64,000 nt of DNA, taken from positions 1-64,000 of the forward strand of contig NZ_JAIZ01000139.1 of assembly GCF_000710465.2 (NCBI RefSeq), read 5' to 3'. The notes below the pieces were generated by a model that saw nothing but the letters and a program-made list of their open reading frames with translations, had not been told where the DNA came from and did not search any database. Positions 24,575-31,769 of the stretch are shown piece by piece (the stretch's first letter is position 1; every line of letters begins with the position of its first letter). A program made the position numbers and the translations under genes. This DNA is from Kitasatospora sp. MBT63. Lineage in GTDB: Bacteria > Actinomycetota > Actinomycetes > Streptomycetales > Streptomycetaceae.

Positions 24575-25375
24575 CTACCCTCGGGCGATCTTGCGCTGGG
24601 CCTCGGCCAACGCGTTGACGGTGCTGCGCAGGTAGAGGGGTTCCTTCACATCCGGGTGCCGGCCGTCGCCCGGCGTGCGGTCGGGCGTGATCCGACCGTT
24701 GGTCTTCAGGTTGTTCATGGTGTTGCGGGGATACGGCTTGCCGCGGGCGAAGTTGCCGACAATGACGCCGGCCTCCGTGAGGGTCAGGTAGTCGTCGGGG
24801 TTGCCCTCCGGCAGGACACCGATCAGCGCCGGGTTGCCGGGCTCGCTCTCGGTGCGCTTCCGGCCTTGGCCGCGCATGCCGCGGCCCGGCCGGTTGAGCA
24901 GGAACGTGTTGATGGTGCGGCGGAACCAGTGCGGCTCGTAGACCTGCGGCTCCTTGCCGTCGTCGGGTTGCCGGTCCGGCTCCGGAACTTGGCCGCGGGC
25001 GACGTAGCTGCGCATCGTGCTGTCGCCGAGCGGCTCCCCGCGCGTGAAGTTGCCGAAGACCACGCCGAACTCCTTGCGGTTCAGCAGGTCGGCCGGGTTG
25101 CCGCGGGGCAGCTTCGCCAGGAGCTCCTGCTCAACGGCGTCGGAGCCGTGGTGGGCCTGAAGCCACTGCAGACGGTCGTGCGTCTCGACGTAGGCGTCCA
25201 CCTCGGCCGCGTCGTAGAGGAGCTGCGCGGCGCCCCTGGACTGCTCGGGGGCACGCTCGGAGCCGACTGCGTCCGGGAAGTCGGGGTCGGCGATCCATTG
25301 CTGCAACAGGCCGGGCTGGATCTCGTAGGTCTCCTGGATGCCGGCGCGGGTGGTGGTCCCGGCTTGGATGCTCAT
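24575..25375 (-). CDS. AlpA-like multi-domain DNA-binding protein, 266 residues
   Basis: An AlpA/MerR-type unit occupies about 12-72 (QPGLLQQWIADPDFP, then EVDAYVETHDRLQW). Two copies of a related unit follow, at about 91-160 and 190-258. Each has LPxGNPxDxL, a xGNFxRGxP turn, a helix (STMRSYVARGQV; NTMNNLKTNGRI), a PDRxPxDGxxP loop and a closing W/YLRxTxN helix. Such units resemble excisionase-type winged helices that read one half-site each, so this protein may bind a long, repeated operator. ATG at 25375 overlaps the upstream stop (ATGA). Regulatory function is inference. Confidence 0.7.
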   Translation of the reverse strand: MSIQAGTTTRAGIQETYEIQPGLLQQWIADPDFPDAVGSERAPEQSRGAAQLLYDAAEVDAYVETHDRLQWLQAHHGSDAVEQELLAKLPRGNPADLLNRKEFGVVFGNFTRGEPLGDSTMRSYVARGQVPEPDRQPDDGKEPQVYEPHWFRRTINTFLLNRPGRGMRGQGRKRTESEPGNPALIGVLPEGNPDDYLTLTEAGVIVGNFARGKPYPRNTMNNLKTNGRITPDRTPGDGRHPDVKEPLYLRSTVNALAEAQRKIARG

Positions 25376-25902
25376 TCGGCGGACTCCGCGTCAGGGGTGG
25401 AAGTAGTGGTGTCGGGATGTCCCGCAGGGCTCGCGGGTCGGCTGCCGGCAGGCAGCTTGTGCGGCTCGAGGATGTACGCGTAGACCGTCCGTCGGTACCA
25501 GCGGGGTCCCCGTACGGTCGGGGACTTGCCGTCGGCGGGGCGGCGGTCGGCCCGGGGGACCTTGCCGCGCGCCTCGTAGCTCCGGATGGTGATCTGGGGG
25601 ATCGGACGCCCGCGGGTGAACTCCAGGAGGCTCCCGAACTCCTGGGCGGTGAGCAGGTCCTCGTCGTCGCCCTCGGGCAGGCCCAGCGGGTTGGGGTCGG
25701 TCTGAGTGGCGGCCCAGACCGCTGGGTGGTTCGCGCGGACCCAGGCATCGACCAGCTCGGGCCTGTACCGCCGGGTGCCGGGCTCGGGAGCGGGGAAGGT
25801 CGGGTCCGTGGTCCACCGGCGGGTCACATTGTCCGTGACCCTGTACTTGCGGCTGATGGCCGGCCGAGGCATCGGTTGGGGGCCGGCGCCTGCAGGGATC
25901 AC
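25372..25902 (-). CDS. AlpA-like DNA-binding protein, 176 residues, shorter paralogue
   Basis: Same architecture as the next gene but with one repeat unit. An AlpA-like domain at about 16-62 (YRVTDNVTRRWTTDPTFP, then ELVDAWVRANHPAVW) is followed by one unit at about 74-145 (LPEGDDEDLL, RGRPIPQITIRSYEARGKV, RRPADGKSP, WYRRTVYAYIL). The pair probably arose by duplication of the helix unit. GTG at 25902 follows GGAGAA. Transcription starts from P-box 11, the most divergent copy, which would fit autoregulation. Confidence 0.7.
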   Translation of the reverse strand: MIPAGAGPQPMPRPAISRKYRVTDNVTRRWTTDPTFPAPEPGTRRYRPELVDAWVRANHPAVWAATQTDPNPLGLPEGDDEDLLTAQEFGSLLEFTRGRPIPQITIRSYEARGKVPRADRRPADGKSPTVRGPRWYRRTVYAYILEPHKLPAGSRPASPAGHPDTTTSTPDAESAE

Positions 25903-25996
25903 GGGAGTTCTCCAACGGGCTCAAGAGCCCTGGAAGGGCCTTCTGGGGACTCGGGCCCGAGTGGACCGGAGGGTTGTGCCGGCTGCCCGGCACAGG

Positions 25997-26029
25997 AAAT
26001 AGAATACAGCGCAGTATGACGAGGTGCAT
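25997..26029 (-). promoter_or_regulatory. P-box 11 (divergent)
   Basis: Minus strand: -35 ATGCAC (26024-26029), 17-bp spacer ending GCGCTG, -10 TATTCT (26001-26006), then ATTT. It keeps the spacing and GCTG of the family but has a different, stronger-looking -10. It drives the AlpA-like pair. Confidence 0.65.
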
Positions 26030-26073
26030 CGTTCTGGTCCAAGTTCGGCCAGAAGGTCGTCAGTGGCGCAAAC

Positions 26074-26110
26074 GCCGGAACGCCCGCTCCTGGGGAGCGG
26101 GCGTTCCGGC
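26074..26110 (-). terminator. Tandem terminator, distal hairpin
   Basis: A perfect 17-bp stem (26074-26090 with 26094-26110) and a 3-base loop, between P-box 11 and the end of the 26164-26814 gene. Confidence 0.7.
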
Positions 26111-26122
26111 ATCGTGGCGGGT

Positions 26123-26159
26123 GCGGTGGGTGGCGGCGCGGCGGGCCGCCACCCACCGC
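26123..26159 (-). terminator. Tandem terminator, proximal hairpin
   Basis: A perfect 14-bp stem (GCGGTGGGTGGCGG, 26123-26136, with 26146-26159), four bases past the stop of the 216-residue gene. With the next hairpin it shields P-box 11 from read-through. Confidence 0.7.
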
Positions 26160-26163
26160 TTGG

Positions 26164-26814
26164 TCACTCGGTGCCGGTCTCGGCCTCGCTGTCGGTGCCG
26201 GTCTCGTCCTGGTGTACGAGGTCGAGGAAGGCGATCTTGCTCTCGTAGTCGGACGCGGTCAGCTCCAGCGCGGTGATGTTGGCGCGGAGGATGGCGAGCT
26301 TGGCGTGCAGTGCGGCCTTCACCTCCGGGGCGCGGAACTTGCTGTACGCCGTGGTCAGCGCCGTGTGCTCGGGCCGGGCGAGCCAGTGCTTGACCAGCGC
26401 GCCGACGATGTCCCCGGCCCGCTCGCCCGTCTCCTCACCGGCCGAGTGGGAGTGCGAGTGCGTGGGGTGGGAGGCGACCCGCGAACGGAACCACTGCCCG
26501 TCCTCGTCCGTGATCTTGTTCGGGTTCAGGATCGCGCCGCCGACCAGGTACGGCCCGTCGCCCCCGATGGTGGGCACGTTGGTCCGGGCGTGGCGGTCGT
26601 TCAGGTCACCCTCTCCGAACTGCACGTAGACGCGACCCGGCTTCGGGTCCGTGCGGTGGTCCGGGTGGATCACGACCGAGCCCATCGGCAGGACCTCGCC
26701 GGTGCGCTTGACGAGGCTTGTGGCGTAGGTGGAGCGGCCGAACTGGTCGTCGGTGATCTCGACCTTGAGCACGCGGCCGGTGGGGGTCTCGATCGTGGCG
26801 GTGGTGGCAGACAT
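26164..26814 (-). CDS. Hypothetical protein, 216 residues
   Basis: Unknown. The N-terminal 100 residues are beta-rich (TGRVLKVEITDDQFGRSTYA, GSVVIHPDHRT, GRVYVQFGEGDLND). The middle carries a His-rich HPTHSHSHS segment that could bind metal. The C-terminal 70 residues form helices ending in an acidic tail. ATG at 26814 follows GAAGGGA. Monocistronic behind P-box 12, with two terminators after it. Confidence 0.7.
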   Translation of the reverse strand: MSATTATIETPTGRVLKVEITDDQFGRSTYATSLVKRTGEVLPMGSVVIHPDHRTDPKPGRVYVQFGEGDLNDRHARTNVPTIGGDGPYLVGGAILNPNKITDEDGQWFRSRVASHPTHSHSHSAGEETGERAGDIVGALVKHWLARPEHTALTTAYSKFRAPEVKAALHAKLAILRANITALELTASDYESKIAFLDLVHQDETGTDSEAETGTE

Positions 26815-26874
26815 GACGGTCCCTTCGTGGGTTTGCTGGGGTTCTGTGAGGGGCTGTCGCCCCGGGCTCACATC

Positions 26875-26907
26875 TAATAAGTTACAGCACTTTGAGTCGC
26901 TGTGCAA
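26875..26907 (-). promoter_or_regulatory. P-box 12
   Basis: Minus strand: -35 TTGCAC (26902-26907), 17-bp spacer ending GTGCTG, -10 TAACTT (26879-26884), then ATTA. Confidence 0.85.
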
Positions 26908-26923
26908 CTCGAATTCGGATGGA

Positions 26924-27667
26924 TCAGGAGGTGAGGCCGAGGTTGGCCCGCTTGGCGGCGCGTACGAGGCTCTTCTCCGCGTCTATCGCGCGCTGGATCT
27001 CACCGAAGGTGCGGTCGCCCTGCAGCTTCTGGAGATGCTTGATGTTGTTGGCCGGCATGCCGACCTGGATCGCCTCGCCCGCGGCCACGAGGTCGGACGG
27101 GGTGTTCGAGACGTAGCCGGCCGCGGCCACGGCGTCCTCGGTGGGGAAGACCTCCGCGTGCGGGTCGAGGGCCAGGTCCAGGAGCCGGTCGTGCTTCCCG
27201 CCGAGGCTGTAGCGCCAGCGGAAATTGGCCGGCGCCTTTCCTTCGACGTGCCTGCGGAACATGACCACCTCCTTCGTGTAGGTGTAGAAAAGGACGTCCG
27301 GAGCGGTCTCCATGATCCGAAGCCAGCGCTTCAAGTAGTCCGCCGAATAAAAGTCTCCACTATCGTGCAAGCGAACGCTCTTGCCGAAATAGCGCTTGTG
27401 GGCGAGTTCCTCGATCATCGCCGCCTCCCATTCGTCGGGGTGGTCCATGACGAATTCCAGCGTACGCGTGTGGGCTGCCAGAACGTTGGAGAAGCGGTAT
27501 GCGCCCGCCCTTGCGTAGCAAAGCGAAATGCAAGCGGAAGCGCTGGGACAGACGTTGACCTCCCTTCCGTCGGGAAGCGTGACCTCCTCGGCGGGAAGCG
27601 TGAAGTTGTAGACCCCGATCCTCCGGAGCTGGGAATTCTGCGTCAGCATGAACTTACGGGCGGCCAT
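26924..27667 (-). CDS. Phage gp88-family protein, 247 residues
   Basis: The pattern VCPSASACISLCYARAGAY (Cys 40, 46 and 50), then LHDSGDFYSADYLKRWL and YTYTKEV, matches the family named after mycobacteriophage gene product 88. Its members are common in actinophages and plasmids; their function is unknown. The three Cys could hold a metal or cluster. ATG at 27667 is taken, a few bases after AAGGGGA; an ATG directly before it (27670) is possible. Its start overlaps the end of the previous gene. Base composition is visibly less GC-rich than its neighbours, a sign of separate origin. Confidence 0.8.
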   Translation of the reverse strand: MAARKFMLTQNSQLRRIGVYNFTLPAEEVTLPDGREVNVCPSASACISLCYARAGAYRFSNVLAAHTRTLEFVMDHPDEWEAAMIEELAHKRYFGKSVRLHDSGDFYSADYLKRWLRIMETAPDVLFYTYTKEVVMFRRHVEGKAPANFRWRYSLGGKHDRLLDLALDPHAEVFPTEDAVAAAGYVSNTPSDLVAAGEAIQVGMPANNIKHLQKLQGDRTFGEIQRAIDAEKSLVRAAKRANLGLTS

Positions 27668-28187
27668 CATTCCCCTTGTATGCGTGTGTATCCGGCGTCG
27701 GCTGATTGCCGGGGCAGTATTCGTGAACGCTGGTACAGGCGTGCACGCCGAATGCGGTGATGCCGCCCGGCTGGCGCGCGAGAAGAGCGAATGCCTTGGC
27801 GAGGGCGGTCCGCGAGGCGGCGCGGTGGCTTCCCCCGAACTGGAGCTCGTCGCCGTAGCTGGTGATGAGCTCGACACACCGGTCCCGCCCCGCCTCCAGA
27901 TGCTCCGGGGTCGCCCCCTGCTGCTCGGCGATCATCAGTGGGACCAGGCCGAGAAGGAAAGTGCGGAGAAGCTCGGGGTCGATGGGGCTGTTGCGGAGGG
28001 TCGAGGGGACGATTTCCGCGGTCACGACCCGCCCGAACGGGCCGTGGGGCCGAGCGGCGTGCACCTCGGTGCGGTTCGGGGTGCCGCTCGCCTCGCGGGT
28101 CGCGGGCCCGGGGATCGGCCGGCTGTCGGCAGTCGTCGGGCCTCGCGCGCCGGATCTCCGGCTGTTCGAGGTGGGCTTCGTCGCCAT
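27654..28187 (-). CDS. Hypothetical protein, 177 residues
   Basis: Unknown. A basic, Ser/Pro/Arg-rich N-terminal 60 residues precede a helical core (LLRTFLLGLVPLMIAEQQGATPEHLEAG, then ALAKAFALLAR). ATG at 28187 has GAAAGG upstream. It overlaps the gp88-type gene by 14 bases and shares the P-box 13 transcript, with the longest leader of the set (about 190 bases). Confidence 0.65.
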   Translation of the reverse strand: MATKPTSNSRRSGARGPTTADSRPIPGPATREASGTPNRTEVHAARPHGPFGRVVTAEIVPSTLRNSPIDPELLRTFLLGLVPLMIAEQQGATPEHLEAGRDRCVELITSYGDELQFGGSHRAASRTALAKAFALLARQPGGITAFGVHACTSVHEYCPGNQPTPDTHAYKGNDGRP

Positions 28188-28382
28188 GGCGCGGCGGCCT
28201 TTCGCTGGATCGGTTCGGCGGGGCACGGCGGCGCTGGAGCGGCGCCCGGCTGGGCCTGGGCGGCTCGGGAGGCTCCGCTCCCGGCGCGGGGGCTCCGCCC
28301 CGCCGCCGGGGAGGGGGGAGGCGGCGGGGCGGGCTCGCCGCACGGCGGGTGCGGCTCCGGTGGGGCCGGTTGCCCTCACATC

Positions 28383-28415
28383 AAATAAGTTACAGCATTC
28401 ATTGTCGTTGAGCAA
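28383..28415 (-). promoter_or_regulatory. P-box 13
   Basis: Minus strand: -35 TTGCTC (28410-28415), 17-bp spacer ending ATGCTG, -10 TAACTT (28387-28392), then ATTT. The rightmost copy; none is seen to its right. Confidence 0.85.
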
Positions 28416-28435
28416 CTCTGAGTGCTGTTGGTGGG

Positions 28436-28861
28436 TCAGGCCGCGCTGAGGCTGCCTACGGTGTCCAGCACGTGCTGCGCACGATCGAAAGCGATCGCCT
28501 TGTGCCCGTAGGAGGGCCAGCCGATGTGCATGACCTCGTGGGCGAGGGCCTGGTCGGCAGCCCGCCGAGTGCCGAGCGCCGGCAGGTTCAGGTAGACCAG
28601 AGGAACCGGGAGCCGGGCGCCGTCCGGGCCGAAGTAGGCACGTCCGATGTCCCCGGCGCTGAGCTGCTCTCCGGTCATCCGGGTGTACAGACCGGCTTGG
28701 GTGATCAGGTGGAACCTGACGCTCGCGGCCGTGCTGAACAGTCGCGCCCGGTCACGGAGCCAGCTGGCGGTCGGGACCTGGACCGCCTCGTCGGCGGCAA
28801 GGGGGCTAACGAGGGCCTCAGTCCGGGCTGTGGTCAGCGGATGACCGCGGTGACTTCCCAT
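28436..28861 (-). CDS. Small zinc metallopeptidase-like protein, 141 residues
   Basis: HEVMHIGWPSYGH (108-120) is a zincin motif: HExxH plus a third His seven residues on. A short strand before it (LVYLNLPAL) fits the edge strand of such folds. At 141 residues it is close to the size of ImmA/SprT-like domains but matches neither exactly. With ImmA-like peptidases in mind, a role in cleaving a repressor is possible but unproven. ATG at 28861 follows AAGGAGGAG with short spacing. It starts only 24 bases after a strong hairpin. Confidence 0.65.
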   Translation of the reverse strand: MGSHRGHPLTTARTEALVSPLAADEAVQVPTASWLRDRARLFSTAASVRFHLITQAGLYTRMTGEQLSAGDIGRAYFGPDGARLPVPLVYLNLPALGTRRAADQALAHEVMHIGWPSYGHKAIAFDRAQHVLDTVGSLSAA

Positions 28862-28884
28862 CTCTCCTCCTTGCTGCTGTCGAA

Positions 28885-28919
28885 CGGATGTGGTGGCCGG
28901 CGGTTCGCCGGCCACCACA
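28885..28919 (-). terminator. Terminator of the 41-kb transfer operon
   Basis: A perfect 16-bp stem (28885-28900 with 28904-28919) and a 3-base loop, about 33 bases past the stop of the 168-residue gene. It also directly precedes the metallopeptidase-like gene. Confidence 0.75.
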
Positions 28920-28951
28920 TCATCCCAGGGTCCCGTTGAAAGAGGTGATCC

Positions 28952-29458
28952 TCAGGAGTAGGCGGTGCCAGCCCAGGAGTCCGCCTCCAGCCGGTCCAGT
29001 TCGGCCTCGTCGTCGGCGCTGAGCCGGCTGACGAAGTCGTCCCAGCGACTGAGCGTCTCGAGCTCCTCGCCGTCGGCCGCTTCCACCCGTGCGACCTGCC
29101 CCTGCTCCTCGTCGCCGAGGGGTGCCAGTTGGAAGGACACAGCGCCGTCGGCTCCGACCTCCACCCGGTCCCAGACCAGCGCCCTGCGGCGTGCCACGTT
29201 CAGGTTGTAGTCGTACAGCGTGGGCACGTCCGGGTTCGGGCTGCCGCCCACTATGGGCCGCAGCCACAGGAGGTTCGGCTGGTCGGAGTCGATGCGGTGG
29301 TGTCGAGCGAGTGGAGCCCGGAACACCTCGGTGCCGTCCGGATCGGTCACGACGAGTTGGGCGCCGGCGTCGTCGTGATCACCGCTGGCGCTGTGCCGGC
29401 CGGCCACGAGGTCCGCAAGGGCGCTCTGCCAGCTGTCGGGGGTAGTAGTGGAGGTCAT
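28952..29458 (-). CDS. Hypothetical acidic protein, 168 residues
   Basis: Unknown. Very acidic (many Asp and Glu, especially after 120), beta-rich in the middle (TEVFRAPLARHH, ALVWDRVEVGADGAVSFQL). ATG at 29458 follows GGAAAGG. It is the last gene of the long operon, 23 bases after the ART-like giant. Its size, charge and position would suit a chaperone or immunity partner of that protein; this is inference. Confidence 0.65.
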   Translation of the reverse strand: MTSTTTPDSWQSALADLVAGRHSASGDHDDAGAQLVVTDPDGTEVFRAPLARHHRIDSDQPNLLWLRPIVGGSPNPDVPTLYDYNLNVARRRALVWDRVEVGADGAVSFQLAPLGDEEQGQVARVEAADGEELETLSRWDDFVSRLSADDEAELDRLEADSWAGTAYS

Positions 29459-29481
29459 GGATCTGCCTTTCCGTGCAGGGG

Positions 29482-31761
29482 TCAGTTGCCGTTGTAGATG
29501 ACGACGTCCTCGACGGGCTTGCCGTTGAGGTGGGTGATGCCGCGGGAGGCGAACAGGGCCAGGACGGCGTTGCGCTCCGCGGCGCTACTCGCGATCGCCC
29601 GGGTGGGCGCCTGCTCGGAGTAGAGGTCGGCCCCGTTGCGGAGCATCACCTCGTTGCTGCCCGAGGTGAAGTTGGCGATCTTGTAGGGATCGCGGGTCTG
29701 TCCGTAGGTGCTGTGGCCGCCGTGCGGGTTCAGGGCGCCGAAGTGGTCTCCGTCGTAGGCGTAGTAGTCCGCGCGCTGCATCAGGGTGCGGGGGTTGTCC
29801 CAGATGAGGCGGCCGGCCTTGCCTGCCGAGCTGGTGTCCGCGACGCGAACGAAGGCGTAGTTGGCGCCGCCGGTCTTCTTGTCCGCGCCCTCGCTCATGC
29901 CGAGCCCGCCGCCTATGCCCATCACCGCACGACGCTCGGTGGACGCGAGAACCCCGGTCGCGAAAACGTCGACGAGGCTGCCCTTGCCGATGTTGTGGAT
30001 GAGGCTCTTGCCCTTCCACGCCGCGTCGAACTGCTCGGGGGCACCGGTCACGTCGAACCGGTTCCACGACGACCACCCTGCGGAACGCGACGGGGTGGGG
30101 TCGTACCCGGAGCTGGCCGCGAGGGCGGCGCCGTCGGCGAAACCCGTCGCCTTGGCGACGGCATCGCGTAGCACGGTCACCTTCTTCGGGAGGACCTTGT
30201 GCGCGGCCTCCAGCTGGATCCGCTTCGCGAAGGCGCCCAGCTCGGTGGCGTCCAGCCCGATCGCCTCGTGGGCCCGCTCGTGGAAGAGCTCCTGTACCTG
30301 CAGGTCCTCCAGCGCGTGCGCGGTCTCGAGGGCCTGCTGCACTCCGGTGTTCTTCGCCAGGCCCTGCGCGGTGATGTTGGCGTGCAGGTACGTCAGCTCG
30401 CCCTCGGGCGCCTTCATGGCCCGGTTGTTCAGGTGCAGCTGCTCCAGCCGGCCTACAAGGTCCTGGCCGTGGCCGGCCCCCGCCGGGGCGTGGATCTCCA
30501 GCTGACCGCGCATGGAGTACTCCGTGGTCGCCGGGTCGTTGCCGGCGTACGGCCGGTACACCGCGCGGTAGCCGTCACCGAGGTCGATCGCATACTCGAT
30601 GCCGTTGGCCTTCGACCGGGTCTCGCCGTCCCACGAGGTCGTACCCGTGCTCTTGTCGATCGTCGCCTTGATCCGGCTCGCACTCCGCTTGGTGGCCTTC
30701 AGGAGGCCGTCGTCCTCCCCCTCCTCGGGCGGCGCCGGCACGTACTCGGTGACGGTGGCCATGCCGGTGTGCAGGTACGGCGTCACCATCGGGATCTTGC
30801 CGCCCTCCAGGTAGGGCAGGGCCTTCGGGTTCTCCATCCGCTCGCCGATCGTCGCGAGGTGGCCGGCGTAGTACTGCGCCATGGTCTTCTCGTCGTCGGT
30901 CAGAGCAGGGTTGTCCAGCACCGCGCCGACAGCCTTCTGGGCAGCCTGGTACTGGGAGAGCGTCTTCGTGGTCATCTCCTCTCCGTGCTTCAGCTTCCCG
31001 TTGACGCCCTTGGCGGCAAGGCCCACGAGCTCGGCGAGCTTGTGCTGCTCATCCATACCCAGGCGGCCTGTCACCTCCTTCTCCACCTGGATCGGCACCA
31101 GCTTCGGCTCCCCGGCGTCGAGCGCGTCCAGAAGCTTGCCCTCCGCGTCCTCGCTCAGGTGCGCGAGCAGCACTTCGCGTGGCTCGTCGGAGCCCGTGTT
31201 GTACGAGATGAGGGTCGCGGTCGAGTCCACCAGGTCATGACCGCTGATGAGCGCGGGCACCCCGGCGGCAACTCCTACCGGCGGGGTCACCGGTACAGTC
31301 CACAGCGCCTCCTCCTCCGGCTCGTCCTCCTCCTCTGCGTCAGCCTCGGCGCTGTCCAGTTCGAACGCGAGCTCGGCCTCCGGTATGGCCGCACCCTCGG
31401 ACTGCAGCTCGACGTGCTGCTCCGCGGCCGGGCCGTCCTCCTCCGGCTCCTCCTCCTCTGCGTCAGCGCCGGCCGCGCCGCCGCCCAGTTCACCGCCCGC
31501 CGCCTCGCCCTTCGCCGGAGCCGGACCGATCTCGGCAGGCGGCGCTGCCTGTTCCAGCACCGAGGTGAGCTTCTCCTGGACCAGATGCTGCAGGTCGGGA
31601 GGAAGCACGGGGCCACCCAGGGCGCTCATGTCGAGCAACTCCGCCGCCGTACCGGTCGGTGGCGGGCCGACGGCGCCGGCCGGGGCGGGCAGCTCCGCCA
31701 CCTCGGTGGCGGTCGGCGCCACGGCGTACGGCTGGTGGCTCGTCTTCGAGTTCGTTCCCAT
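29482..31761 (-). CDS. Large tagged protein with a C-terminal ADP-ribosyltransferase-like domain, 759 residues
   Basis: It begins MGTNSKTSHQPYAVAP, nearly identical to the start of the upstream giant. Residues 90-170 are extremely acidic (AEEEEPEEDG, EEEDEPEEEA). A long helical middle and a region around 380-400 (IEYAIDLGDGYRAVYRPY) follow. The last 180 residues look like an ADP-ribosyltransferase of DarT/ART type: SLIHNIGKGSLVDVFATGVLAS (about 584-605, His then a helix then GVLxS) and a late strand SNEVMLRNGADL (about 701-712) where the catalytic Glu would lie. The domain call is by pattern only. ATG at 31761 follows GAGAGGA, 8 bases after the kinase-like gene. Confidence 0.6.
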   Translation of the reverse strand: MGTNSKTSHQPYAVAPTATEVAELPAPAGAVGPPPTGTAAELLDMSALGGPVLPPDLQHLVQEKLTSVLEQAAPPAEIGPAPAKGEAAGGELGGGAAGADAEEEEPEEDGPAAEQHVELQSEGAAIPEAELAFELDSAEADAEEEDEPEEEALWTVPVTPPVGVAAGVPALISGHDLVDSTATLISYNTGSDEPREVLLAHLSEDAEGKLLDALDAGEPKLVPIQVEKEVTGRLGMDEQHKLAELVGLAAKGVNGKLKHGEEMTTKTLSQYQAAQKAVGAVLDNPALTDDEKTMAQYYAGHLATIGERMENPKALPYLEGGKIPMVTPYLHTGMATVTEYVPAPPEEGEDDGLLKATKRSASRIKATIDKSTGTTSWDGETRSKANGIEYAIDLGDGYRAVYRPYAGNDPATTEYSMRGQLEIHAPAGAGHGQDLVGRLEQLHLNNRAMKAPEGELTYLHANITAQGLAKNTGVQQALETAHALEDLQVQELFHERAHEAIGLDATELGAFAKRIQLEAAHKVLPKKVTVLRDAVAKATGFADGAALAASSGYDPTPSRSAGWSSWNRFDVTGAPEQFDAAWKGKSLIHNIGKGSLVDVFATGVLASTERRAVMGIGGGLGMSEGADKKTGGANYAFVRVADTSSAGKAGRLIWDNPRTLMQRADYYAYDGDHFGALNPHGGHSTYGQTRDPYKIANFTSGSNEVMLRNGADLYSEQAPTRAIASSAAERNAVLALFASRGITHLNGKPVEDVVIYNGN

Positions 31762-31769
31762 GCGTCCTC

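Noticed and set aside
860-28415. Repeated KLQQ/KLQH-like or CCNL-like peptide ends in several short frames
   Set aside because: These are translations of the repeated promoter element, not a conserved peptide.
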